A DNA stretch of 64,000 bases from CAVXJN01 sp963773585 (GTDB lineage: Bacteria; Pseudomonadota; Gammaproteobacteria; JASBUN01), in contig CAVZBR010000013.1 of the NCBI GenBank assembly GCA_963773585.1, forward strand, positions 1 through 64,000. The letters are read 5' to 3'. This document shows positions 55,205 through 63,201 of the stretch, in pieces. The notes beneath the pieces were generated by a model. That model was not told the DNA's origin and did no database searches. It saw nothing but the letters and a program-made list of their open reading frames with translations. The stretch's first letter is position 1, and every line of letters starts with the position of its first letter. The position numbers and the translations under genes are program-made.

Positions 55205-55831
55205 TCATACGCCGAGCAAGTCGGCAATGACAATCGCTTCCCGCAATGTCTGCACTTCGCATTGCGCGCCGTCGAAGAACAACGCCGGTGGCCGTTCGCC
55301 GCTCGCCTGGCGGGCAAAATCTTCAATCCACGATCTGAGCAAGCGCCGATCTCCGCCGTCCGGCTCGTTTACAATCCCGGTGGAACAACCGGGCGCCGCA
55401 ACACCCGGCCGCCAAAGCGGTGAAGCGATGCCAGCGCGCACCCACGCATGCTCGCTGCTGGCACCATCCACGGCGATATGCACGTTGCGCTCCGCCAGCA
55501 GCCGCGCCAGATCCGTACAGTGCGCGCTAAACGCACCGGGCGCACCGGAACGCCCGCACACAATACCGCCCATACGCGACTCAAGCGTCGTCGCCAATTC
55601 CAATGCCCGTTCCAATTCGACCGCAGACGCGCCAGCGAATGCCAAATGGAAACGAAACGCCCCATGGGTGTCCGCCTGCCAGCGACCTGCGTCGCCGGCA
55701 CGCGCCGTGGTCAGCAATACGCAGGGAAACTCATTTGCGTAGTAGGTGAGTCGCCATTCCCCCGGGAGGGATTCGGGATAGAACGAATCGACCCAGTGCG
55801 AATGGTTACAGCCAATGCTGCCGATCTGCAT
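55205..55831 (-). CDS. DUF72 (YecE)-like protein
   Basis: Conserved protein probably related to DUF72, a TIM-barrel-like family of unknown biochemical role. 208 aa. The N-terminus reads MQIGSIGCNHSHWVDSFYPE with SLPGEWRLTYYANEFPCVLL, matching the start of gammaproteobacterial family members, and near the C-terminus PPALFFDGAQCEVQTLREAI resembles the terminal barrel strand. No metal or nucleotide motif is obvious. It may be co-transcribed with mlaF, but a functional link is not implied. Confidence 0.7.
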   Translation of the reverse strand: MQIGSIGCNHSHWVDSFYPESLPGEWRLTYYANEFPCVLLTTARAGDAGRWQADTHGAFRFHLAFAGASAVELERALELATTLESRMGGIVCGRSGAPGAFSAHCTDLARLLAERNVHIAVDGASSEHAWVRAGIASPLWRPGVAAPGCSTGIVNEPDGGDRRLLRSWIEDFARQASGERPPALFFDGAQCEVQTLREAIVIADLLGV

Positions 55832-56040
55832 GTATGATCACGCCGTGCGCTGTCGCCCCCAGCATCGCAGTGTACCCGCTCGGCGCCGAGCGCACATCGG
55901 TTGCAATGTCGACGTCGGCGGCACGTGTCCGCTGCGATTGCACCGACCGACGTCACCGATTACAGTGCGGGAGCCGAGCCGATCGTCGCCAACGGCTCGC
56001 CGGTTCTCACAAGCCGCGAACCACGCTGGGTAACCCTGCA

Positions 56041-56223
56041 ATGGCAGACATCATCCGGTTCAAAAAGCCTCGTGCCAGCGACAAGCACCAGGGCAAGACC
56101 TTGTGCCGCCGCGGCTTCCATAAATGGGAGGTGGCGGAGACGCCGTTCGACGTGCGTCTGGGCCGATTGGTGACCCGATATCGCTGCGCCCGCTGCGGGG
56201 CGACCCGGGTCGAGTCGCGCTGA
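56041..56223 (+). CDS. Small zinc-ribbon-like protein, 60 aa
   Basis: Short basic protein starting MADIIRFKKPRASDKHQGKT at ATG 56041 with one Cys near LCRRGFHKWEVAE and a C-terminal CARCG pair (TRYRCARCGATRVESR). The C-x-H and CxxC arrangement suggests a zinc-binding site. I recognise the type as a short conserved gammaproteobacterial protein but know no function. It sits alone, 42 bases upstream of the antiporter gene; 55832-56040 upstream has no clear gene. Confidence 0.6.
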   Translation: MADIIRFKKPRASDKHQGKTLCRRGFHKWEVAETPFDVRLGRLVTRYRCARCGATRVESR

Positions 56224-56265
56224 ACAGCCGATTCGCATTGTTCGTTTCACTTGTTAAGGTCGTAG

Positions 56266-57237
56266 ATGCTTGCGCACATCGCTGCCATTATCGCTGGCTT
56301 TGCCTTATTGATCTGGGGCGCCGACCGGTTCGTCGCCGGCGCCGCCGCCACCGCTCGCAATCTGGGCGTATCGCCATTGATTATCGGTGTCACCATTGTC
56401 GGGCTCGGCACGTCGGCGCCCGAGATGCTGGTCTCCGCCATGGCGGCCTTCGATGGCAACCCCGGCCTCGCCGTGGGCAACGCCTTGGGATCCAACATCA
56501 CCAACATCACCCTGATCCTGGGTATCACCGCCGTGGTGACGCCGCTGCAGGTCCGCTCCGAAATTCTCCGCCGGGAGATGCCGCTGCTGCTGGCCACCAT
56601 GCTGGGCGCGCTGATCCTGCTGCTCGACCGCCACCTGGGTCGCCTGGACGGGCTGCTGCTGGTGCTCGGCATGGGCGTGATGTTGTTCTGGCTTACGCGC
56701 CTCGCTTTGAGCGGCCGCAGCGACGCCCTGGTGGGCGAATACGAGTCGGAGATTCCAGCCGGAATGTCGACCGGCAAAGCCCTGCTGTGGTTGGCGTTCG
56801 GTCTGGCGTTGCTGTTGATCAGCTCCAGGGCCTTGGTGTGGGGCGCGGTTCAGGTCGCCACTACCCTGGGCATGTCGGATTTGGCGATCGGTCTTACGAT
56901 CGTCGCTGTCGGCACCAGCCTGCCGGAACTGGCGGCCTCGGTGATGAGCGCCCGCAAGGGCGAGCATGACATTGCCATCGGCAATGTCATCGGTTCCAAT
57001 ATATTCAATCTGCTGGTGGTATTGGGTCTGCCGGGCCTGATTCATCCGTTCCAATTGCCGGAGCTGGCGTTGACCCGCGACTATTCCGTCATGGTAGGGC
57101 TTACAGTAGCCCTGTTCGCAATTTCCTATGGCTTCAACAAGCCGGGGCGAATCAATCGTCTGGAAGGGACGCTGCTGTTGCTGGCGTTTTGCGGCTACCA
57201 GGCATTACTGTACGTAACCGAACGCCCGGCATTGTGA
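56266..57237 (+). CDS. Calcium/sodium antiporter (YrbG/CaxA type)
   Basis: CaCA-superfamily inner-membrane exchanger. 323 aa, ten helices. The two inverted alpha-repeats are clear: GVTIVGLGTSAPEMLVSAMA with GNALGSNITNITLILG in the first, and GLTIVAVGTSLPELAASVMS with GNVIGSNIFNLLVVLG in the second, each with the ion-binding Glu and Asn residues. It stands upstream of kdsD, the same order as E. coli yrbG-kdsD-kdsC-lptCAB. Confidence 0.94.
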   Translation: MLAHIAAIIAGFALLIWGADRFVAGAAATARNLGVSPLIIGVTIVGLGTSAPEMLVSAMAAFDGNPGLAVGNALGSNITNITLILGITAVVTPLQVRSEILRREMPLLLATMLGALILLLDRHLGRLDGLLLVLGMGVMLFWLTRLALSGRSDALVGEYESEIPAGMSTGKALLWLAFGLALLLISSRALVWGAVQVATTLGMSDLAIGLTIVAVGTSLPELAASVMSARKGEHDIAIGNVIGSNIFNLLVVLGLPGLIHPFQLPELALTRDYSVMVGLTVALFAISYGFNKPGRINRLEGTLLLLAFCGYQALLYVTERPAL

Positions 57238-57299
57238 ATCGGTCCACCGACCACCGACGGACCGCGTTCTTGAGTTGCCATGACCACATTCGAGCCACG

Positions 57300-58271
57300 A
57301 TGAGCGAAAAGGATCTGAGACAACTGGGCATGGCCGTAGTGGAGACCGAGAGCCGTGCCGTCGCCGAACTGGCTGGACGAATCGATCATGATTTCGTCCG
57401 CGCCTGCGAATTCATGCTGCAATGCGAAGGCCGTATCGTAGTCATCGGCATGGGCAAGTCTGGCCATATCGGCGGCAAGATCGCCGCCACTTTGGCCAGT
57501 ACCGGCAGCCCCGCGTTCTTCGTCCATCCGGGCGAGGCAAGCCACGGCGACCTGGGAATGATCACCAGCAAAGACGTGGTCCTGGCGCTGTCCAATTCCG
57601 GCGAAACCCAGGAGATCCTCACGATCCTGCCGCTGATCAAACGGCTCAACGTGCCCCTGATTTCGCTTACCGGCAAACCGCGTTCCACCCTCGCCACCAC
57701 TGCCAACGTCAATCTTGACGTCAGCGTCTCCGAGGAAGCCTGCCCCCTCGGTCTGGCGCCGACCTCCAGCACCACGGCGACTTTGGTGATGGGCGATGCG
57801 CTGGCAATCGCGCTGCTCGAAGCGCGCGGGTTCACCGTGGAGGATTTCGCCCTGTCGCACCCTGGCGGCAGTCTAGGACGCCGCCTGCTGCTGTTGATCG
57901 AAGACATCATGCACACTGGAGATACCATTCCCCGGGTGGCCGAGAGCGCCACCCTCAGCGAAGGGTTGCTGGAAGTCACCCGCAAGGGTCTGGGCATGAC
58001 CGCGGTCATTTCCGCGGACGGCGAACTGGCCGGCGTTTTTACCGACGGCGACCTGCGCCGCACGCTGGACCGCGGATTGGACGTACACACCACGCCGATG
58101 CACGAAGTCATGACCCGCAACTGCAAGACGGTGGGCGCCCACGTCCTGGCCGCCGAGGCGCTGCGACTGATGGAAGAGTTCAAAATCAATGCGCTGCTGG
58201 TTGTGGACAAAGGCGGTCGACTGGTCGGCGCCCTCAATATGCATGACCTGCTGCGCGCCGGCGTAGTCTGA
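57300..58271 (+). CDS. kdsD: Arabinose-5-phosphate isomerase KdsD
   Basis: Converts ribulose-5-phosphate to arabinose-5-phosphate, the precursor of the LPS sugar Kdo. 323 aa: an SIS sugar-isomerase domain (VVIGMGKSGHIGGKIAATLA; VHPGEASHGDLGMITSKDVV; ALSNSGETQEI; LAPTSSTTATLVMGDALAIA) and two C-terminal CBS domains (MHTGDTIPRVAESATLSEGL; VMTRNCKTVGAHVLAAEALR). ATG 57300 matches the family start. The neighbouring kdsC acts two steps later. Confidence 0.97.
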   Translation: MSEKDLRQLGMAVVETESRAVAELAGRIDHDFVRACEFMLQCEGRIVVIGMGKSGHIGGKIAATLASTGSPAFFVHPGEASHGDLGMITSKDVVLALSNSGETQEILTILPLIKRLNVPLISLTGKPRSTLATTANVNLDVSVSEEACPLGLAPTSSTTATLVMGDALAIALLEARGFTVEDFALSHPGGSLGRRLLLLIEDIMHTGDTIPRVAESATLSEGLLEVTRKGLGMTAVISADGELAGVFTDGDLRRTLDRGLDVHTTPMHEVMTRNCKTVGAHVLAAEALRLMEEFKINALLVVDKGGRLVGALNMHDLLRAGVV

Positions 58272-58292
58272 GTGCGAGTTTAAGGAAAATCT

Positions 58293-58814
58293 ATGCAGGA
58301 CATCTTCGAAAAAGCACGCCAGATCCGATTGGTAATATTCGATGTCGACGGCGTGCTGACCGACGGCAGCCTGTTCCTCGGCGACGATGGCCAGGAATAC
58401 AAGGCATTTTACTCCCGCGATGGCCACGGTATGAAAATGCTGCAGGCCAGCGGCGTGCCCATTGCGATCATCACCGGACGCAGCTCCGACGTGGTCAAAC
58501 ACCGGGTGACCGATCTGGGCATCGAATATGTCTACCAGGGGCAGCGCGACAAACTGGTCGGCTTCGAACACCTGCTGCAGCAATTGGGCATCGCGCCTGA
58601 AGCCATCGCCTATGTTGGCGATGACGTGGTCGATTTGCCGGTCATGCGCCGGGTCGGACTCGCCATCGCCGTGCAGGATGCCCATCCACTGGTCAAACAG
58701 CACGCCCACTGGCAAACGCCCAGCGGGGGCGGCCGCGGCGCCGCGCGGGAAGTATGCGAGTTGATCATGGAGGCGCAGGGGACACTGCAGGCGCAACTGC
58801 AACCGGATCCTTGA
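58293..58814 (+). CDS. kdsC: Kdo-8-phosphate phosphatase KdsC
   Basis: HAD-superfamily phosphatase that releases Kdo from Kdo-8-phosphate. 173 aa, the usual size of the C0-type tetrameric enzyme. The nucleophile loop is VIFDVDGVLTDGSLFLGDDG, motif II IAIITGRSSDVVKHRVTDLG, and motifs III/IV are in AYVGDDVVDLPVMRRVGLAI. It follows kdsD by 21 bases with GGAAAA upstream of the ATG. Confidence 0.97.
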   Translation: MQDIFEKARQIRLVIFDVDGVLTDGSLFLGDDGQEYKAFYSRDGHGMKMLQASGVPIAIITGRSSDVVKHRVTDLGIEYVYQGQRDKLVGFEHLLQQLGIAPEAIAYVGDDVVDLPVMRRVGLAIAVQDAHPLVKQHAHWQTPSGGGRGAAREVCELIMEAQGTLQAQLQPDP

Positions 58815-58823
58815 GCGGGATCG

Positions 58824-59408
58824 ATGCGGAGTATCTTCAATCTGCGCGTAATGCTGGTACTCGCCCTGCTGGGAGTGGCCGCAGCAGCGGGATGGTGGCT
58901 GCGCGAACGCATCCACGCCGGCATGGCGCCACAGCCCGAGACGCAGGCGCAGACTGTTCCGGATTATTACATGGAGAATTTCACGGTCCATGCGATGAAT
59001 GAAGCCGGTCAGCCGCGATACCAATTGACGGCCGCCAAGATGGTGCACTACGCCGAGGACGATCATTCGGATCTGACCAAACCGCACGCCCTGTTCTTCC
59101 GACCGGCGGGCCCGCCTTACGTCCTCGATTCGCCGCGCGGCCAGGTCCTGCAGGGCGGCGAACAAGTGGATTTGCTGGGCCAAGTGGAGATCGACCGCAT
59201 CGCCGGTGAAAAAAACCGGCCGCTACACGTCACCACCCGCGACGCCCGGGTGTTTCCAGCGCGCAATTACGCGGAGAGCGACACCTTCACGGTCATCACC
59301 AGCGAACGCTCTCACATGCAAGGCGTCGGCATGCGCGCCTGGTTCGACGAGCGCCGGTTGCAACTGCTATCGCAAGTCAAAGGCATTTATGACGTCAAAA
59401 AACGGTGA
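58824..59408 (+). CDS. lptC: LPS export protein LptC
   Basis: Inner-membrane bitopic protein that passes LPS from LptBFG to LptA. 194 aa. One N-terminal helix (LRVMLVLALLGVAAAAGWWL) then a periplasmic beta-jellyroll: YYMENFTVHAMNEAGQPRYQ, LTAAKMVHYAEDDHSDLTKP, GQVLQGGEQVDLLGQVEIDR and RNYAESDTFTVITSERSHMQ. It overlaps lptA by 20 bases. Confidence 0.95.
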   Translation: MRSIFNLRVMLVLALLGVAAAAGWWLRERIHAGMAPQPETQAQTVPDYYMENFTVHAMNEAGQPRYQLTAAKMVHYAEDDHSDLTKPHALFFRPAGPPYVLDSPRGQVLQGGEQVDLLGQVEIDRIAGEKNRPLHVTTRDARVFPARNYAESDTFTVITSERSHMQGVGMRAWFDERRLQLLSQVKGIYDVKKR

Positions 59409-59943
59409 ATTACTGCTGGCGCTGCTGGCCGTCCTGACTTTGGCTCCGGGGGCCGCGTGGGCGCTGAAATCGGACCGCGAAAAACCGGTGCATATCGAAG
59501 CCGACGACGTCGAACTGGACGACAAGCGCGGCATCAGCGTCTATCGGGGCGACGTGGTCATCACCCAGGGCACGATGCGCATCACCGGCGATCAGGTCAC
59601 CGTCTACACCACGCCGACCGGCGATCTGGACCACGCCGTGTCGGTTGGCAAACCCGCAACGTACAAACAGCGCCCGGACAACAAGCCCGAAGACGTACAC
59701 GCCCGTTCTTCCACCATGGAGTATTTCGCTGCCAAGGACACCGTGATCCTCACCGGAGACGGCCACCTGCGCCAGGGACCCAACACCTTCGACAGCGAAA
59801 AAATCATCTACGATGTCGCCAACGACCATGTCGATGCCGGCAAACAGACCGGCGGCGACCGGGTGCACATCACCATCCATCCGGAATCCAAACCAAAGTC
59901 CGGCGCATCCAAGTCGTCCGCACCCAAGTCTTCCAAACCCTGA
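59389..59943 (+). CDS. lptA: Periplasmic LPS-bridge protein LptA
   Basis: Builds the periplasmic beta-jellyroll bridge carrying LPS to LptDE. 184 aa with signal peptide ending near GAAWA. Conserved parts are KPVHIEADDVELDDKRGISV, YRGDVVITQGTMRITGDQVT, SSTMEYFAAKDTVILTGDGH and RQGPNTFDSEKIIYDVANDH. The C-terminal tail is a low-complexity Lys/Ser/Pro stretch. ATG 59389 lies inside the lptC end, and the stop overlaps lptB (TGATG). Confidence 0.95.
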   Translation: MTSKNGELLLALLAVLTLAPGAAWALKSDREKPVHIEADDVELDDKRGISVYRGDVVITQGTMRITGDQVTVYTTPTGDLDHAVSVGKPATYKQRPDNKPEDVHARSSTMEYFAAKDTVILTGDGHLRQGPNTFDSEKIIYDVANDHVDAGKQTGGDRVHITIHPESKPKSGASKSSAPKSSKP

Positions 59944-60668
59944 TGAGTACCCTCGAGGCGCGCAATTTGCGCAAGACCTATCGTGGCCGACCGGTGGTGG
60001 ATGGCGTCTCAGTCAGCGTGGAGCCCGGCGAAGTCGTCGGCCTGTTGGGCCCCAATGGCGCCGGCAAAACCACCTGCTTCTATATGATCGTCGGCCTCGT
60101 CCCCTGCGAAGCGGGGGAGATCGTGCTCGACGAAACCGACATCAGCTACTTTCCCATGCACGCGCGGGCGCGCAGCGGAGTCGGCTATCTACCCCAGGAA
60201 GCGTCGGTATTCCGGAAATTGACCGTCGCAGAAAATATCCTCGCAGTGTTGCAGACCCGCAAAGGACTGAACCGGGTGCAGCGGCGCGAACGCTTAACGG
60301 AGTTGCTGGAAGAACTCCACATCGGGCATTTGCGCGATAACACCGGCATCAGCCTTTCCGGGGGCGAACGGCGGCGGGTAGAGATTGCCCGCGCGCTGGC
60401 CATGGAGCCGCGTTTCATGCTTCTGGACGAACCGTTCGCGGGGGTGGACCCGATTTCGGTCCTGGACATCCAGCGCATCGTCGAGCATTTGCGCGATCGC
60501 GGCATCGGCGTGCTGATCACTGACCATAATGTCCGGGAAACGCTCGGCATCTGCAGGCGCGCTTATATCCTCAACCAGGGCGTCGTCATCGCGACGGGCG
60601 CACCAGAAGAGATTCTTAAAAATCAACAAGTTCGAGAAGTCTATCTCGGGGAACATTTTCGCTTGTAA
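59943..60668 (+). CDS. lptB: LPS export ATPase LptB
   Basis: ABC ATPase of the LptBFG extractor. 241 aa. Walker A GLLGPNGAGKTTCFYMIVGL, Q-loop region GVGYLPQEASVFRKLTVAEN, signature LSGGERRRVEIARALAMEP, Walker B FMLLDEPFAGVDPISVLDIQ and the switch His in VLITDHNVRETL. The start overlaps the lptA stop. The next 109 bases before rpoN contain a short inverted repeat and a sigma54-type promoter element. Confidence 0.97.
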   Translation: MSTLEARNLRKTYRGRPVVDGVSVSVEPGEVVGLLGPNGAGKTTCFYMIVGLVPCEAGEIVLDETDISYFPMHARARSGVGYLPQEASVFRKLTVAENILAVLQTRKGLNRVQRRERLTELLEELHIGHLRDNTGISLSGGERRRVEIARALAMEPRFMLLDEPFAGVDPISVLDIQRIVEHLRDRGIGVLITDHNVRETLGICRRAYILNQGVVIATGAPEEILKNQQVREVYLGEHFRL

Positions 60669-60680
60669 AGGCGTACGTTC

Positions 60681-60697
60681 TGCCGCAGAATGCGGCA
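60681..60697. repeat. Short inverted repeat in the lptB-rpoN gap
   Basis: TGCCGC at 60681-60686 and GCGGCA at 60692-60697 form a six-base stem with a five-base loop, just after the lptB stop. No T-run follows, so it is not a standard intrinsic terminator. It lies about 14 bases upstream of the sigma54-like -24 element and could be an attenuating hairpin or a regulator site; neither is shown. Confidence 0.4.
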
Positions 60698-60709
60698 CGT
60701 GCCTATACA

Positions 60710-60726
60710 TTGGCACAATAAATGCT
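60710..60726 (+). promoter_or_regulatory. Sigma54-type -24/-12 promoter element before rpoN
   Basis: TTGGCACAATAAATGCT matches the YTGGCACGrNNNTTGCW consensus at most positions. The invariant GG (60712-60713) and GC (60724-60725) are separated by exactly ten bases. Initiation would be near 60737, giving a leader of about 40 bases to the rpoN ATG at 60778. The sequence match is direct; function is inferred. Confidence 0.6.
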
Positions 60727-60777
60727 ACATGATGTCCACTGGACTAGCAGAGCGCCAACGCAGCCATTCCCGCGGTT

Positions 60778-62253
60778 ATGAAACAATCAATACAGCTCCG
60801 TCTCGGCCAGAATCTCACTATGACTCCGCAGTTGCAGCAGGCCATCAGGCTGCTGCAACTGTCGACTCTGGACCTCCAGCAGGAGATCCAGGAAGTGCTC
60901 GACTCCAATTTGATGCTGGAAGTCGCCGAGGATGAAGGTACGCTCGCCGAGCGCGAACAGCTCGGTGCTGACGAGCGCGACCGCTCCGCCCAGGATACCC
61001 ATGGCGAGACCACGGAAGTGGACGGCGCTGCGGCTTCCGAGAGCATCCCCGAGGAACTGCCCGTAGACAGTGGCTGGGAAGACGTCTACGACGGCGCCAC
61101 AGCGTTGTCGGCGCCGGCGGCCGGCGATGACCGCCAGGACGCTTACGATAACGCCCAGCGTGGCGGTGAAACGCTGCAGGAGCATTTGCAGTGGCAATTG
61201 GATTTGACGCCATTCAGCGACACGGACCGTGTGATTGCTGCGGCCGTACTCGACGCCGTTGGCGACGACGGCTACCTGACCGTCACCATCGAAGATATCC
61301 ACCAGGGGCTGGTGGGCGAATTCGATATTGAACTCGACGAAGTGGAAGCGGTGCTCCATCGCATCCAACAATTCGATCCGGTCGGCGTGGCGGCGCGCAA
61401 CCTGTCTGAGTGCCTGCTCGCCCAGCTCCGCCAGTTGCCGCCAGAAACCCCTGCCCTCAAGTGCGCCGAACAGCTCGCGCGCGAGCACCTGGAACTGTTG
61501 GGTGGGCGCGATTTCAATCAATTGATGCGCCGTTTGCGGGTCAACCAGGACGAATTGCAGGAAGCCATCGAACTCATCCAGTCGCTGAACCCGCGCCCCG
61601 GCTCACAGATCACCGGCACCCTGCCCGACTATGTGATCCCGGACGTCCTGGTGACCAAGCATCGCGGCCACTGGCGCGTGGAATTGAACCCCGAAACCAT
61701 GCCCAAACTACGGATCAATGCCCAATATGCCGGCATGATCCGACGCGCCGACAACAGTTCGGACAACTCCTACCTGAAAAACCATCTCCAGGAAGCACGC
61801 TGGTTCTTGAAAAGTCTGCAGAGCCGCAACGAAACGCTGTTGAAAGTGGCGCAGAGCATCGTCGAGCGCCAGCGCGGCTTCCTGGACTACGGCGACGAGG
61901 CTATGAAGCCGCTGGTGCTGCGCGACGTTGCCGAGGCGGTGGAAATGCACGAATCGACCATTTCGCGGGTGACGACCCAAAAATTCATGCACACGCCGCG
62001 CGGCATCTTCGAATTCAAGTATTTCTTTTCCAGCCACGTCGGCACCGCCGACGGCGGTGAATGCTCAGCCACCGCGATTCGGGCCATTATCAAGAAGCTG
62101 ATTGCGGCGGAAAACCCGGGCAAGCCTCTCAGCGACAGTAAAATCGCCGAAATCCTCATGGATCAGGGCATCCAGGTGGCGCGGCGGACGGTCGCCAAAT
62201 ACCGCGAAGCGATGGCGCTGCCGCCATCCAACGAGCGCAAGCGCCTCGCCTAA
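60778..62253 (+). CDS. rpoN: RNA polymerase sigma-54 factor
   Basis: Alternative sigma factor that directs transcription from -24/-12 promoters and needs AAA+ activators. 491 aa. Region I is the Gln-rich LRLGQNLTMTPQLQQAIRLL; an acidic region II follows (about residues 50-115). The core-binding and helix-turn-helix parts include LKNHLQEARWFLKSLQSRNE, VAEAVEMHESTISRVTTQKF and TPRGIFEFKYFFSS. The RpoN box ARRTVAKYRE at about 468-477 is perfect. It heads the rpoN-hpf-ptsN-hprK block. Confidence 0.97.
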   Translation: MKQSIQLRLGQNLTMTPQLQQAIRLLQLSTLDLQQEIQEVLDSNLMLEVAEDEGTLAEREQLGADERDRSAQDTHGETTEVDGAAASESIPEELPVDSGWEDVYDGATALSAPAAGDDRQDAYDNAQRGGETLQEHLQWQLDLTPFSDTDRVIAAAVLDAVGDDGYLTVTIEDIHQGLVGEFDIELDEVEAVLHRIQQFDPVGVAARNLSECLLAQLRQLPPETPALKCAEQLAREHLELLGGRDFNQLMRRLRVNQDELQEAIELIQSLNPRPGSQITGTLPDYVIPDVLVTKHRGHWRVELNPETMPKLRINAQYAGMIRRADNSSDNSYLKNHLQEARWFLKSLQSRNETLLKVAQSIVERQRGFLDYGDEAMKPLVLRDVAEAVEMHESTISRVTTQKFMHTPRGIFEFKYFFSSHVGTADGGECSATAIRAIIKKLIAAENPGKPLSDSKIAEILMDQGIQVARRTVAKYREAMALPPSNERKRLA

Positions 62254-62282
62254 ATAATCACAACGAACAAAGGAATTTTGTC

Positions 62283-62579
62283 ATGCAAATCGACCTCACA
62301 GGCCATCACGTGGACATCACCCCGGCGCTTCGCAGCTACGTCAATGACAAGTTCGAACGCCTCGAGCGGCATTTCGACAATGTCACCGACATCCACGTCA
62401 TTCTGAGTGTGGAAAAGTTGCGCCACAAGGCGGAGGCTACCATCCAAATCAGCGGCGGCAGCCTGTTCGCCGATAACGTCGAGGATGACATGTACGCGGC
62501 CATTGACGGCTTGGTGGACAAACTCGACCGTCAGGTAAAAAAACACAAGGAGAAGCTCACCGACCACCACCGTCGCTGA
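62283..62579 (+). CDS. hpf: Ribosome hibernation promoting factor, short form
   Basis: Binds the 30S decoding region in stationary phase and helps form inactive 100S ribosomes. 98 aa, the short HPF type. The start is MQIDLTGHHVDITPALRSYV, then NDKFERLERHFDNVTDIHVI, KLRHKAEATIQISGGSLFAD and the basic tail DRQVKKHKEKLTDHHRR. AAAGGAATTTTG precedes the ATG at 62283. It is placed between rpoN and ptsN, the standard position. Confidence 0.96.
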   Translation: MQIDLTGHHVDITPALRSYVNDKFERLERHFDNVTDIHVILSVEKLRHKAEATIQISGGSLFADNVEDDMYAAIDGLVDKLDRQVKKHKEKLTDHHRR

Positions 62580-62580
62580 T

Positions 62581-62630
62581 CGATCCCAGCTGCCGCCGGC
62601 CCAGATACCCTCAGGGATCGCTGGGCCGGC
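62581..62630 (+). repeat. Interlocked inverted repeats after hpf
   Basis: Two inverted repeats interlock. CGATCCC (62581-62587) pairs with GGGATCG (62614-62620), and GCCGGCCCAG (62595-62604) pairs perfectly with CTGGGCCGGC (62621-62630). Because the arms alternate (A, B, A', B'), the RNA could form a pseudoknot or two mutually exclusive hairpins. No T-run follows, so simple intrinsic termination is unlikely. Confidence 0.6.
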
Positions 62631-62663
62631 GCCGCAACGGCTGTCTCGGCCCCATTTCGTTGC

Positions 62664-62679
62664 TACAATGACCTAGGTC
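62664..62679 (+). promoter_or_regulatory. TACAAT -10-like hexamer and GACCTAGGTC palindrome before ptsN
   Basis: TACAAT at 62664-62669 is a good -10 candidate; no convincing -35 is seen 17 bases upstream. It abuts a perfect ten-base palindrome, GACCTAGGTC (62670-62679), at the expected transcription start, about 45 bases before the ptsN ATG. This is the arrangement of a repressor operator, but no regulator can be named. Confidence 0.4.
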
Positions 62680-62724
62680 CTGAACCGGACATGTGACGGG
62701 CGCAAGCCCTGCGACAGACCTGAC

Positions 62725-63201
62725 ATGAATATCACAGAGTTATTAGACCGCGACCGCATCGCTTGCGATTTCCACGCCACCAGCAAGAAGCGTGTATTGG
62801 AAGAACTCAGCACGCTGATCGCAGCAAGCACGGCCGATCTCACCCAAGCGGAAATCTTCGACAGTCTGGTCGGACGCGAAAAGCTCGGAAGCACCGGCTT
62901 GGGGCACGGTGTGGCCATACCCCATGGCCGCATGAAAGGACGCGACCGCGCAACCGCCGCATTCGTCAAACTCGAGCAGGGAGTGGATTTCGACGCCAGT
63001 GACAACCGACCCGTGGATTTGCTGTTCGCGCTGCTGGTGCCGGAGCATTTCACCAACGAGCATTTGGACTTGCTCGCGCAACTGGCCGAGATGTTCGACA
63101 ACGAGGAATTCTGCAATAAACTTCGGACCAGTCACGATAACGGCCAGATCATGGAACTGATGCGTCACTGGCAGCCGAAGCCCCGCTCGGCTTCCGCATG
63201 A
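62725..63201 (+). CDS. ptsN: Nitrogen-PTS EIIA protein
   Basis: EIIA(Ntr) of the nitrogen phosphotransferase system, which regulates potassium and nitrogen physiology through its phosphorylation state. 158 aa. The phospho-accepting His is His67 in GLGHGVAIPHGRMKG; VDLLFALLVPEHFTNEHLDL and the C-terminal MFDNEEFCNKLRTS are typical. The stop overlaps the hprK start as ATGA, so the two are co-translated. Confidence 0.96.
   Translation: MNITELLDRDRIACDFHATSKKRVLEELSTLIAASTADLTQAEIFDSLVGREKLGSTGLGHGVAIPHGRMKGRDRATAAFVKLEQGVDFDASDNRPVDLLFALLVPEHFTNEHLDLLAQLAEMFDNEEFCNKLRTSHDNGQIMELMRHWQPKPRSASA

Noticed and set aside
60681..60697. Intrinsic terminator after lptB
   Set aside because: The stem is only six bases and is not followed by a T-run.
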